Assembly: GCA_022711355.1 (NCBI GenBank)
Contig: JAKLFE010000001.1
Coordinates: 1-64,000, forward strand
Length of the DNA stretch: 64,000 nucleotides
Direction of reading: 5' to 3'
From: Spirochaetota bacterium
GTDB lineage: Bacteria > Spirochaetota > Spirochaetia > Treponematales > Rectinemataceae
Positions 25,602-33,476 of this stretch are shown here, piece after piece. Below the pieces are notes generated by a model. The model saw only the letters and a program-made list of their open reading frames with translations. It had not been told where the DNA came from and made no database searches. The position numbers and the translations under genes are program-made. Every line of letters begins with the position of its first letter. The first letter of the stretch is position 1.

Positions 25602-25915
25602 CTACTGCTCGTCCATCGAGACATTGCAGTGGCCCCTCCAGGGCGGATCGATCTCGAGGATCATGTCGGAGCTCGTGAGGGGCTTCGTGAACTTGTAGGC
25701 CTTCCCCGTCTCCTTGCAGCCGAAGCTGAGGGTGGTCCCCCGGCCTCCGCGCCGATCTTGAAGTCCGCGCCGGTAGCTTTCCCGGAATCGTAGACGAGCT
25801 CGCCCGAGGGCGACGTGATGACGATGCTCCCCGTATCGAAGACCCAAACCGCGTTATGGTTCGCGTCGAGCCAGCTTCCGAGGGGGAAGCTGCCGAGCTC
25901 GATGCCTTCGGCCGC
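25602..25915 (-). pseudogene. Frameshifted, 5'-truncated gene remnant
   Basis: Two adjoining frames together read as one domain: GSWLDANHNAVWVFDTGSIV followed by TSPSGELVYDSGKATGADFKIG in one frame, then TTLSFGCKETGKAYKFTKPL and SSDMILEIDPPW in another, ending at 25602. The join falls at a run of five G (plus-strand C, 25737-25741), so one base was gained or lost, or this is a homopolymer error. No start codon exists before the conserved part, and the HAD gene stop lies right upstream, so the 5' end is missing too. Function unknown; a similar domain occurs in spirochaete proteins as far as I recall. Confidence 0.5.
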
Positions 25916-25917
25916 GG

Positions 25918-26556
25918 CTAGGCCGAGGAGGCGAGGATGCCGGGGAGCTCGGCCAGGCTCCTGATCCGCGGCAGGGCCGAATCGGCGTGCCGGTCGAGCT
26001 CGTCGACGAGGATACCGAGGCCTCCCACCGCGACGAAGCCCTCGACGTAGCGCGGCAAGTCGTCGACGAAGGCCGCCTCCTCGGGCCGGACCCCGCAGGC
26101 TTCGCAGACGCGTCGGTAGGACTCGGCCCGGGGCTTGCCGCGCAGGCCGCAGAAGCGGATGTCGTAGATCGCCTCGAAGCGGTCGGCGACGCCGAGCTTG
26201 GCCAGGACCCGCTCGGCGTGCTCCCGGGGAGAGTTGGTGAAGACCGACTTGGGATAGGGCAGGGAGTCGAGAAGGCTCCCGAGGGCCGGGTCCGCTTCGA
26301 TGCAGTACTCCTCGCCCTCGGGGTGGACGGCGGCGAAGTAGGCCTCGGGATCGCGGAAGCCCCGCTCGCCCATGAGCCATTCGAGGGTCGTGCCGTAATC
26401 CGCGGAGCGGTTCTTCCGGAGCTCCATGGCCTCGCGCAGGCTCGTGCCGAGCCAGGAGGCCGCGTACTCCCCCATCCGCAGCAGGATATCGTCCTCCATG
26501 CGCGTCGAGGCGGGGTAGAGGGTGTTGTCCAGGTCGAAGAGGAGGTAGCGGAGCAT
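25918..26556 (-). CDS. HAD-superfamily hydrolase, pyrimidine 5'-nucleotidase type
   Basis: This 212-residue phosphatase has HAD motif I FDLDNTLYP (nucleophile Asp), motif II FTNSPREHAERVL, motif III Lys in GLRGKPRAESYRRV and motif IV FVDDLPRYVEG. The FDLDNTLYP form with a small helical cap is typical of the SDT1/phosphoglycolate-phosphatase-like pyrimidine nucleotidase group. The ATG at 26556 follows a TATCAC hexamer by six bases and lacks a ribosome-binding site, so it may be leaderless. The longer upstream reading is a shadow. Confidence 0.85.
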   Translation of the reverse strand: MLRYLLFDLDNTLYPASTRMEDDILLRMGEYAASWLGTSLREAMELRKNRSADYGTTLEWLMGERGFRDPEAYFAAVHPEGEEYCIEADPALGSLLDSLPYPKSVFTNSPREHAERVLAKLGVADRFEAIYDIRFCGLRGKPRAESYRRVCEACGVRPEEAAFVDDLPRYVEGFVAVGGLGILVDELDRHADSALPRIRSLAELPGILASSA

Positions 26557-26664
26557 GGCCAGGTGATAGCACGGAGCGAGGCTTCGCCACAAGCCGCGGG
26601 CCGCGGCCCGGGAGCTCGCCTCCGCGCCGCTTCGGCAGTATCTTTGCGATCGGAGGGAAGGACC

Positions 26665-27465
26665 ATGATCCCCATCGGAGACGACAACAGCTGCCGCCGA
26701 GGCGCGGCCTGGCTCACCTGGCTCCTCATCGCCGCCAACGTCCTCGTCTTCGTCTTCGTCCAGGGCTTCGGCGCGGACGAGGCGATCCTGTCTGGCTACG
26801 GCGCGGTGCCTGCCGAGCTGCTCTCGGGCCGGGACATCGCTACGGGGGCCAGGCGCCTCGTCGAGCCCTGGTCGGGCCGCGCGGTCCGCCTGCCCGGCCT
26901 CGCGCCGACTCCCATACCGGTCCTCCTCACCCTCCTCACCTCCCTGTTCCTCCACGGGGGATTGGGGCACCTCGCGGGCAACATGCTCTTCCTGGGCGTC
27001 TTCGGCGACAACGTCGAGTGCCGCGTCGGCCGGGCCCGCTACCTCGCCCTCTATCTCGCCTCGGGAGTCATCGGGACCCTCGCCCACGTTGGGGCGAGCG
27101 CCCTCAGCGGCGAGGGGCTCTACACGCCGATGGTCGGCGCCTCAGGGGCCATCTCGGGCATCCTGGGCGCCTACCTGGCGCTCTTCCCGGGCAACCGGGT
27201 GCGGGTCCTCGTCTTCGGCTTCATCCCGACCCTCCTCTCGGCCTGGTTCGTCATCGGGCTCTGGTTCCTCATGCAGATCTCCGGCGGCCTCTCCGGCTGG
27301 AGCTCGGGCGGCGTTGCCTACCTCGCCCACATAGGGGGCTTCCTCGGCGGCTGGCTCTGGTCGCGCGGCTACCGCCGCCGGGAGGCTCTGCGCCTCGCCC
27401 GGGAGCGGGAGGAACGGCTGCGCTCCGGGCTCGGGGGCGGCCTGCGCTGGTGGATCGTCGAGTAG
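26665..27465 (+). CDS. Rhomboid-family intramembrane serine protease
   Basis: This 266-residue polytopic protein cleaves transmembrane substrates. Catalytic residues are Ser160 in GASGAISG and His222 in YLAHIGGF, with the HxxxN motif HLAGN (N106) completing the oxyanion site. Six hydrophobic segments can be traced (about 15-33, 84-100, 101-116, 126-146, 156-174, 185-205/218-235). A long L1 loop (35-83) precedes the core. The ATG at 26665 has GGAGGGA upstream; longer upstream frames are shadows of the HAD gene. Substrate unknown. Confidence 0.92.
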   Translation: MIPIGDDNSCRRGAAWLTWLLIAANVLVFVFVQGFGADEAILSGYGAVPAELLSGRDIATGARRLVEPWSGRAVRLPGLAPTPIPVLLTLLTSLFLHGGLGHLAGNMLFLGVFGDNVECRVGRARYLALYLASGVIGTLAHVGASALSGEGLYTPMVGASGAISGILGAYLALFPGNRVRVLVFGFIPTLLSAWFVIGLWFLMQISGGLSGWSSGGVAYLAHIGGFLGGWLWSRGYRRREALRLAREREERLRSGLGGGLRWWIVE

Positions 27466-27511
27466 GGGGCCTTCCATCTGCGCCAACAGGCTTCGAGGCA
27501 CTGGCTACAGC

Positions 27512-27540
27512 TTGACAGTCGCGCAGGGCGGGCCGGATAC
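27512..27540 (+). promoter_or_regulatory. Putative recO promoter
   Basis: A perfect TTGACA (27512-27517), a 17-base spacer and GGATAC (27535-27540) end seven bases before the GTG at 27548, which implies a leaderless transcript. Confidence 0.45.
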
Positions 27541-27547
27541 TCCTCGG

Positions 27548-28372
27548 GTGCCGAGCCGCAACCTAGTCTACGAGGCCCTGGTCCTCCGCTCGAGGGAGAG
27601 CCCCGGCGGGGACCGAATCCTGACCCTCATGACCGCGGAGGCCGGCCTCGTGGACGCCTTCGTCTTCGGCGGCCCCAAGTCCAAGCTCCGCTCCCTCGCC
27701 TCCCCCTACGCCGCCGGCCGAGCCTTCGTCTACCTCGATCCGGTCAAGGATTTCCGCAAGCTCGCCGACTTCGAGGTGCGCGAGCACTTCCCCGGCCTCC
27801 GCGAGGACCTGGGCAAGCTCTGGGCCGCCGGCCTCCTCGCCGAGCTCCTCATGAAGACCTCGGGCGGAGGCGGGGACTTCCCCCTCGTCCTCGAGCTCGC
27901 CCTCGGCTGCCTCGGCTGCATGGACCGCGCCGAGGTGGCCGATTACGCCATACTCCTCTTCCTCTGGCGCTACGTCGCCCTCATCGGCCTCGGGCCCGAT
28001 CCCGGCTCCTGCGCCCGCTGCGGGTCCGGCCTCCCCGCCGGCGCCTCGTATTCAGCCAAGGCCGAGGGCTTCCTCTGTCCGGCCTGCGCCCGGAGGGCAG
28101 CCGAGGCTGCCGCAGCCCAGGCCTACGGGGGCGGCCCCCTCCTTCCCGAGGCCGGGGAGGGTCCCGAGCCGCTCGGCGGCAGGCTCATAGCCTTGAGCGC
28201 CGGGGCCCTCCGCTGGCTCGAGCGGAGCGAGGGCCTGGGCTTCGCCGAGGCCCTGCGGGCCGGCGTAGATCCGGCCTCCCTCTCGGCCCTCAAGGCCCTG
28301 GCCTTCGCCCTGGCGCGGCGGGCGGCCGAGGCCCCCCTCGCCTCCTTCAGCCTCGGGGCCGGCCTCTCGTGA
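27548..28372 (+). CDS. recO: DNA repair protein RecO
   Basis: This 274-residue protein mediates loading of RecA with RecF/RecR. It has the N-terminal OB fold (YEALVLRSRESPGGDRILTLMTAEAGLVDAFVFGG), the helical centre, and a four-Cys zinc finger (CARCGS... CPACARR, about 165-190). The GTG at 27548 aligns the OB fold with other RecO proteins; the TTG at 27512 is part of the -35 element. The stop overlaps the GTG of thpR (GTGA), so these form an operon. Confidence 0.88.
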   Translation: MPSRNLVYEALVLRSRESPGGDRILTLMTAEAGLVDAFVFGGPKSKLRSLASPYAAGRAFVYLDPVKDFRKLADFEVREHFPGLREDLGKLWAAGLLAELLMKTSGGGGDFPLVLELALGCLGCMDRAEVADYAILLFLWRYVALIGLGPDPGSCARCGSGLPAGASYSAKAEGFLCPACARRAAEAAAAQAYGGGPLLPEAGEGPEPLGGRLIALSAGALRWLERSEGLGFAEALRAGVDPASLSALKALAFALARRAAEAPLASFSLGAGLS

Positions 28373-28947
28373 GGTGCTTCATAGCCCTCCCCCTCCCCTC
28401 CGAAGCCCGCGAGGCCCTGGCGAGGGCCCTCGAGCCCCTCCGAGCCCGTTGGCCGCGCCTCCGCTGGACCGCGCCCGAGGGCTACCACCTCACCCTGGCC
28501 TTCTTAGGCGAGATCGAGGGACAGTCCCTCGAACGCGCCCGAGCCGCCGTCCAGGGGTTCCCAGCCCTGCCCGGCTTCGCCTTTTCCTTCGGCCGCCTTT
28601 CCTACCTCCCTCCCCGGCGCTCGCCTCGGGTCCTCGTGGCCGAGCTCGCCGAGGTCCCGGCCGGCTCGTCGGCCTCGCTCAATAGGCTGGTCGCGGAGGC
28701 CCTTGGATCCGGGACGAGCCGCCCGGGAGGGCCGGGCCCGATCGGGGACTGTCCCCCGGCCAGGCCCTTCCGCCCCCACCTGACCCTCGCCCGCCTCGGG
28801 CAGGGCTCCCCGGCCCCGGACCTGGCCTCCCTCGCGGACCTCCTCCCCGCGGGGGAGTGGACGATCGGCCGCTGCGCGCTGTATAAGTCCGATCTCCGCC
28901 CCGGCGGGGCGGTGTATACTGAACTCGTCGGAGCCCCCCTCCTTTGA
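28369..28947 (+). CDS. thpR: RNA 2',3'-cyclic phosphodiesterase
   Basis: This 192-residue 2H phosphoesterase (LigT/ThpR family) opens 2',3'-cyclic phosphates on RNA. Two HxTx motifs are present: HLTL in GYHLTLAFLGE (about residue 44) and HLTL in FRPHLTLARLG (about 137). The N-terminus MRCFIALPLP is typical. Two copies of the GGGACWGTCCC palindrome sit inside the gene (28518 and 28745), the second in a loop between the H motifs that seems longer than usual. Confidence 0.9.
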   Translation: MRCFIALPLPSEAREALARALEPLRARWPRLRWTAPEGYHLTLAFLGEIEGQSLERARAAVQGFPALPGFAFSFGRLSYLPPRRSPRVLVAELAEVPAGSSASLNRLVAEALGSGTSRPGGPGPIGDCPPARPFRPHLTLARLGQGSPAPDLASLADLLPAGEWTIGRCALYKSDLRPGGAVYTELVGAPLL

Positions 28948-29014
28948 AGGCGGGGCGAGGGGCCTCAAGCGCCGCCGCCGCCCGCGCGCGTGAACGCTGC
29001 GGAAAGGAAATGCC

Positions 29015-30325
29015 ATGCGAGCCGTCGATGTCATACTGAAAAAGCGTTCGGGGCAGGAGCTCGGCCGCGAGGAGCTGGCCTTCCTCGTCTCGGGCTATGT
29101 TTCAGGGGAGCTGCCGGAGTACCAAGTCTCGGCCTGGCTCATGGCGGTCTGCTTCCGGGGCATGACGGCCCGGGAGACGGCCGACCTCACCGAGCTCATG
29201 CTCCGATCCGGAGACGTGATGAACCTGGCCGGCATCGCGGGGCCCTTCGTCGACAAGCATTCGACCGGGGGCGTCGGGGACAAGGTCTCCCTCGTCCTCG
29301 CCCCCATGGTCGCCGCCTGCGGGTTGCGGGTGCCCATGATGTCGGGCCGGGCCCTCGGCCATACCGGCGGCACCCTCGACAAGCTCGAGTCCATACCCGG
29401 CTACCGCACGGACCTCGACGAGGCGGCCTTCCGCGCCGGCCTCGAGGCCGAGGGCTTCGCCATGACGGGCCAGACCGCGCGGATCGTGCCCGCCGACAAG
29501 AAGCTCTACGCCCTCCGCGACGTCACCGGCACCGTCGAGTCCGTGCCCCTCATCACCGCCTCGATCCTCTCGAAAAAGGTGGCCGAGGGGGCCGAGGCCC
29601 TCGTCTTCGACGTGAAGTGCGGCCCCGGCGCCTTCATGAAGACCAGGGAGGAGGCCCGGGCCCTCGCCGACAGCCTCGTGCGCACGGGCAAGGCCATGGG
29701 CAAGCGCATCGTGGGCGTCATCACCGACATGACCGAGCCCCTCGGCCTGAAGTCCGGCAACTTCCTCGAGGTCGAGGAGTCCCTCGACTGCCTCGAGGGC
29801 CGGGGCCCCGCCGACCTCATGGAGCTCACGTACCGCCTCGGCGCCTGGATGCTCGTGGCCGGGGGCGTGGCCGAGGGCGTGGCCGAGGGCGAGGCGGCCT
29901 GCCGCGCCGCCATCGGGTCGGGCGCCGCTCTGAGGCTTTTCATGGCCAACGTCCGCCGCCAGGGCGGGGACGCCGAGAAGATGCTGAAGCTGCGCGGGAG
30001 CTACCGCTCCAAGCACTCCTTCGAGCTCCGCGCCTCCCGCGCGGGCTGGCTGGCCGGCATCGAGGCCTACAAGATCGGCGTCGCGGGGGTCTACCTCGGC
30101 GTGGGCCGCGACAAGACCACCGACCCCGTCTACCCCGACGTGGGCTTCGTCTTCGACAAGAAGGTCGGGGATCCCGTCGCCGCGGGCGAGCGGATCTGCG
30201 CCGTCTACGGCAAGGACGGCCCGAGCCTCGCGGCCGCCCGCCCCCTCGTCGAGGCGAGCCTCTCCTACGCCGACTCGCGGCCCGAGCGGCGGCCCATCGT
30301 CCTCGAGGAGATCAGCGCCCTATGA
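29015..30325 (+). CDS. Pyrimidine-nucleoside (thymidine) phosphorylase
   Basis: This 436-residue enzyme converts pyrimidine nucleosides plus phosphate to base and (deoxy)ribose-1-phosphate. Family signature: MSGRALGHTGGTLDKLES (about 108-125), phosphate-binding KHSTGGVGDK (about 80-90), DVKCGPGAFMK and ITDMTEPLG. The glycosyltransferase N-terminal helical domain and the C-terminal PYNP domain are both complete. It could be DeoA or Pdp, and the substrate range is not resolvable by eye. AAAGGAAA lies upstream of the ATG. The stop overlaps the recJ ATG (ATGA). Confidence 0.92.
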   Translation: MRAVDVILKKRSGQELGREELAFLVSGYVSGELPEYQVSAWLMAVCFRGMTARETADLTELMLRSGDVMNLAGIAGPFVDKHSTGGVGDKVSLVLAPMVAACGLRVPMMSGRALGHTGGTLDKLESIPGYRTDLDEAAFRAGLEAEGFAMTGQTARIVPADKKLYALRDVTGTVESVPLITASILSKKVAEGAEALVFDVKCGPGAFMKTREEARALADSLVRTGKAMGKRIVGVITDMTEPLGLKSGNFLEVEESLDCLEGRGPADLMELTYRLGAWMLVAGGVAEGVAEGEAACRAAIGSGAALRLFMANVRRQGGDAEKMLKLRGSYRSKHSFELRASRAGWLAGIEAYKIGVAGVYLGVGRDKTTDPVYPDVGFVFDKKVGDPVAAGERICAVYGKDGPSLAAARPLVEASLSYADSRPERRPIVLEEISAL

Positions 30326-32463
30326 GATGGAACAAGCCCGAGGTCAGGGCCCAGGAGGTGCGGGAGCTGGCCTCCCGCTACGGCCTGGACAACCTGACCG
30401 CCTCGATCTTCGCCCGGCGCGGGCTCTCGGAGCCCGAGGCAATCCTCTACTACCTCGAGGACGACCCCCGCTACCTCCGCAACCCCTTCCTCTTCGAGCA
30501 GATGGAGGACGCGGTCGACCGCATCCTCCTCGCGTCGGACGAGGGCGAGAAGATCCTCGTCTTCGGCGACCGCGACGCCGACGGGGTCACGAGCACCGTC
30601 CTCGCCGTCCGGGCCCTCCGCGAGCTCGGGTGCGAGGTCTCCTGGCGGGTGCCGAAGGCCGACGAGCCCTACGGCCTGTCCCTGGCCGCGGTCGAGGAAT
30701 TCGCCGCCTCGGGCGGCAGCCTTATCGTCACGGTCGACTGCGGCATCTCGAACCACGCCGAGGTGCTCAGGGCCGCCGAGCTCGGCGTCGACGTCATCGT
30801 CACCGACCACCACCGCCTCCAGTCCGGCGAGCCGCCCGAGGCCCTGGCCCTCATAAACCCCAAGCTCCCTGGCTCGGGCTACCCCTTCCGCGACCTCGCC
30901 GGCTGCGGGGTGGCCTACAAGCTCGCCTCGGCCCTCAAGCTCGCCCGCACCGGCATCTACAAGCAGCAGGTGGCTCTCCTCAACGTCAGGCCGGCGAACG
31001 ACTCCTTCATCGTGGAGGCGGTGCGCCTGTCCAACCTCGTCGAGACCGGCCGCATCCGCGAGACCATCGTCCCCGGCATGGTCGACCTCGAGCGGACCCG
31101 GCTCGTGCCCTTCCTCCAGGGCCGGCAGATCTTCGTCTGGGACGGCGAGCTCCAGAAGCGCCTCCTCGAAAAAGCCCTCGGCCGCGGCGCCGAGGTCCTC
31201 TTCTACGACCTCGCGCCCGAGGCCGGCGCCTTCATCCCCTCGGCCAAGGGACAGAGCCTCGTCCGCCTCAAGGAGCTCTCCCGCATCGGCCGCTACAAGG
31301 CCGAGCCCCTCGAGGAGATCGACGTCCTCGAGAACCTCTTCATCTCCTTCGCCCTCAAGAAGGCCGACTGGTTCGGCGAGGACGACCTCGAGGCCCTCCA
31401 GCTCGTCGCCCTCGGCACCATCGCCGACATCATGCCCCTGCGGGACGAGAACCGGATCCTGGTCCGCCGCGGCGTGGCCTCGATCAACCGCCGGCCCCGC
31501 CCCGGCGTCTCGGAGCTCCTCGTCGCCCTCGGCCTCATCGGCAAGAAGCTCGGCGCCGTGGATCTGGCCTGGCAGGTCACCCCGGCGATCAACGCCGCCG
31601 GCCGCATGGGAGAGCCCGGCGCGGCGGTATCCCTCCTCCTCTCGGAGGAGGGCCCCGAGCGCGAGGCCCTCGCGGCCAAGGTCGTCGCCATGAACCAGGA
31701 CCGCCGGCGCCTCGGCGGGGAGGCCTGGGACCTCGTCTATCCCCTCGCCATGAAGTCCCTCGAGGCCCACGGCGACAAGCTGGCCCTGGTCGGCCGGGAG
31801 GAGGTCCACCGGGGCATCACCGGCCTCATCGCCTCCCGCCTCACCGGGACCCTCAAGGTCCCCGCCATCGTCGCCGCCTTCCAGGGCAACGGCACCGTGG
31901 TCGGCTCGATCCGCTCGGCCCGGGGCTTCGCCCTCTCCTCATTCCTCGAGGCCTGCACCGACCTCTTCATCGACTACGGCGGCCACGACGCCGCCGCGGG
32001 CTTCTCCCTCAAAGCCGCCGACTGGCCCGAGTTCGAGGCCCGCGCCGCCGCCTACGTCCAGGCCGTCGAGCTCTGCGACGAGGAGGAGAGCATCGCCGTG
32101 GACGCCGAGCTCCCCCACGAGTACGTCAAGCCCGAGCTCGCGGCCCTGGCGGAGCGCTTCGAGCCCTACGGCGAGGCGAACGCCCCCCTGGTCTTCCTGG
32201 CCCGGGACGTGGCCATCGCCGAGGCCCAGATCGTCGGCAAGAAGGAAGCGAACCACCTGAAGCTCACCCTCGACTTCGGCGCCTACAAGTGGCCCGCCCT
32301 CCTCTGGGACGGGGCACAGCGCCTGGGGCGTGACTTCGACTTCAAGGACGGGAAGGGCGACCGCATCGACCTCGTCTTCAAAGTGACGATGAACCGCTGG
32401 AACGGGATGGAGCAGCCCCAGCTCGAGGTCTTCGACGCGCGGAGGGCGGGAACGGAGGGCTAG
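30322..32463 (+). CDS. recJ: Single-stranded-DNA exonuclease RecJ
   Basis: This 713-residue 5'-3' exonuclease has DHH motifs FGDRDADGVTS (D83, D85, D87), TVDCGISN (D139) and TDHHR (D162, H163, H164), then INPKLPGS, LGTIADIMPL, NAAGRMGEP and a DHHA1 end with GSIRSARGFALS and YGGHDAAAGFS. The C-terminal OB part (PYGEANAPLVF) is present. About 140 residues are inserted between the first DHH block and LGTIADIMPL (about 215-365), explaining the length over the usual 560-600. Coupled to the phosphorylase gene by a 4-bp overlap. Confidence 0.93.
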   Translation: MRWNKPEVRAQEVRELASRYGLDNLTASIFARRGLSEPEAILYYLEDDPRYLRNPFLFEQMEDAVDRILLASDEGEKILVFGDRDADGVTSTVLAVRALRELGCEVSWRVPKADEPYGLSLAAVEEFAASGGSLIVTVDCGISNHAEVLRAAELGVDVIVTDHHRLQSGEPPEALALINPKLPGSGYPFRDLAGCGVAYKLASALKLARTGIYKQQVALLNVRPANDSFIVEAVRLSNLVETGRIRETIVPGMVDLERTRLVPFLQGRQIFVWDGELQKRLLEKALGRGAEVLFYDLAPEAGAFIPSAKGQSLVRLKELSRIGRYKAEPLEEIDVLENLFISFALKKADWFGEDDLEALQLVALGTIADIMPLRDENRILVRRGVASINRRPRPGVSELLVALGLIGKKLGAVDLAWQVTPAINAAGRMGEPGAAVSLLLSEEGPEREALAAKVVAMNQDRRRLGGEAWDLVYPLAMKSLEAHGDKLALVGREEVHRGITGLIASRLTGTLKVPAIVAAFQGNGTVVGSIRSARGFALSSFLEACTDLFIDYGGHDAAAGFSLKAADWPEFEARAAAYVQAVELCDEEESIAVDAELPHEYVKPELAALAERFEPYGEANAPLVFLARDVAIAEAQIVGKKEANHLKLTLDFGAYKWPALLWDGAQRLGRDFDFKDGKGDRIDLVFKVTMNRWNGMEQPQLEVFDARRAGTEG

Positions 32464-32556
32464 GGCCCGCGGCGGCGTTGACCCGAGGCCCACGGGGCTT
32501 TAGGATTCCAGGGAAGCGGCGGCGGGCCGCCCGAACGGCAGCAGGAGCGTAGCGGT

Positions 32557-33024
32557 ATGAATATCAAGCAGATCAGCGTCGCCCTCGAGAATACCTCCGG
32601 CAAGCTCTACGAGCTGACCCAGGTCTTGAGCGGTGTCGACGTGGACATCCGGAGCATCTGGGTGACCGAGGAGAGCGAGTACAGCGTCGTCCACCTCATC
32701 GTCGACAAGCCCGACCTCGCCTTCGCGACCATACGCGACAAGGGCTACCTGGCCAAGACCGTCGACGTCTTCGCCCTCAAGGCCGATGACAAGCCGGGCG
32801 GACTAATGCGGGTCCTCGAGCGGCTGAAGGCCATTAACCTCAATATCGAGTACGTCTACGGCTTCGGGGAGAAGACCGAGAACAAGGCCGTCTTCATCTT
32901 CCGGATCACCGATACCGAGCGGGCCATCAAGGCGCTGCAGGACGGCCTGCTGGACTACGTCTCCAAGGACCGGGTCGAGGGCCGCGACACCAGCTCCCCC
33001 TGGGAGTTCGTCGAGAGCCTCTGA
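32557..33024 (+). CDS. Tandem ACT-domain protein
   Basis: This 155-residue protein has two ACT domains in tandem (about 1-70 and 71-140). The first reads QISVALENTSGKLYELTQVL, the second FALKADDKPGGLMRVLERLK with NIEYVYGF. Stand-alone ACT pairs bind amino acids and regulate metabolism; the ligand is unknown. AGGAG upstream of the ATG. It is followed by tRNA genes with their own promoter. Confidence 0.85.
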   Translation: MNIKQISVALENTSGKLYELTQVLSGVDVDIRSIWVTEESEYSVVHLIVDKPDLAFATIRDKGYLAKTVDVFALKADDKPGGLMRVLERLKAINLNIEYVYGFGEKTENKAVFIFRITDTERAIKALQDGLLDYVSKDRVEGRDTSSPWEFVESL

Positions 33025-33069
33025 GCGGCCGAGGGGCGGCAGGAGGTCCGGCACGGAAGGTCCGCCCTC

Positions 33070-33099
33070 TTGACGAAGAGCGCATCGCCGCGGTAGTTT
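33070..33099 (+). promoter_or_regulatory. Putative tRNA-Gln/tRNA-Glu promoter
   Basis: TTGACG (33070-33075), an 18-base spacer and TAGTTT (33094-33099) lie 21 bases ahead of the mature 5' end of tRNA-Gln. Confidence 0.5.
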
Positions 33100-33120
33100 A
33101 CGCCTACGGTAGCTGTACGC

Positions 33121-33191
33121 TCCCCGGTTGTGTAATGGTAGCACGACAGACTCTGGATCTGTTTGTGGGGGTTCGAATCCTCCCTGGGGAA
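33121..33191 (+). tRNA. tRNA-Gln (CTG)
   Basis: A complete cloverleaf is visible. The 7-bp acceptor TCCCCGG/CTGGGGA has one G-T pair. The anticodon stem is ACAGA/TCTGT with loop CTCTGGA, placing anticodon CTG at 33153-33155. The T arm is GGGGG/CCTCC with loop TTCGAAT. The 3' CCA is not encoded. It reads CAG codons. Confidence 0.93.
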
Positions 33192-33270
33192 AAACCGGCG
33201 CCCGCGGGCCGGATAGGGATGGGAAGCAGATCGTAGACGGTCGCAGGATCCGCGCGAGCGGAGCCAGCGC

Positions 33271-33309
33271 CGTGAAGGAAATGATCTCGAAGAGATCCCT
33301 TCCTTCACG
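33271..33309 (+). promoter_or_regulatory. Long hairpin between the two tRNA genes
   Basis: CGTGAAGGAA (33271-33280) pairs with TTCCTTCACG (33300-33309). Inside it, GATCTC pairs with GAGATC around a GAA loop, with a 2x2 mismatch between the stems. It ends exactly one base before tRNA-Glu and has no T tract, so a processing signal is more likely than a terminator. Confidence 0.6.
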
Positions 33310-33382
33310 CGGCCCCTTCGTCTATCGGTTAGGACAAAAGATTCTCAATCTTTAAAGAGGAGTTCGACTCTCCTAGGGGCTA
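33310..33382 (+). tRNA. tRNA-Glu (CTC); probable prophage attachment site
   Basis: Cloverleaf: acceptor GGCCCCT/AGGGGCT with a terminal G-T pair, anticodon stem AAAGA/TCTTT with loop TTCTCAA (anticodon CTC at 33343-33345), and a T arm with TTCGACT. No CCA is encoded. The phage integrase begins 95 bases downstream, the usual layout for integration into a tRNA 3' end, so the core attachment sequence probably lies within the 3' half of this gene. The other attachment copy is outside the window. Confidence 0.92.
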
Positions 33383-33420
33383 AAAAGCACGACGTAATTC
33401 CTTATTACGCCGTGCTTTTT
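33382..33420 (+). terminator. Rho-independent terminator after tRNA-Glu
   Basis: AAAAAGCACGACGTAAT pairs with ATTACGCCGTGCTTTTT around a short TCCTT loop, with one mismatch (A/C), followed by CTTTTT. The A-rich left and T-rich right arms make it potentially bidirectional. It could be host or phage derived, since the junction falls here. Confidence 0.8.
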
Positions 33421-33476
33421 CTTTTTACTCCGCAAAACACTTCTCGGAATACCGCCTCGGGGTTACAATTCAGCCC

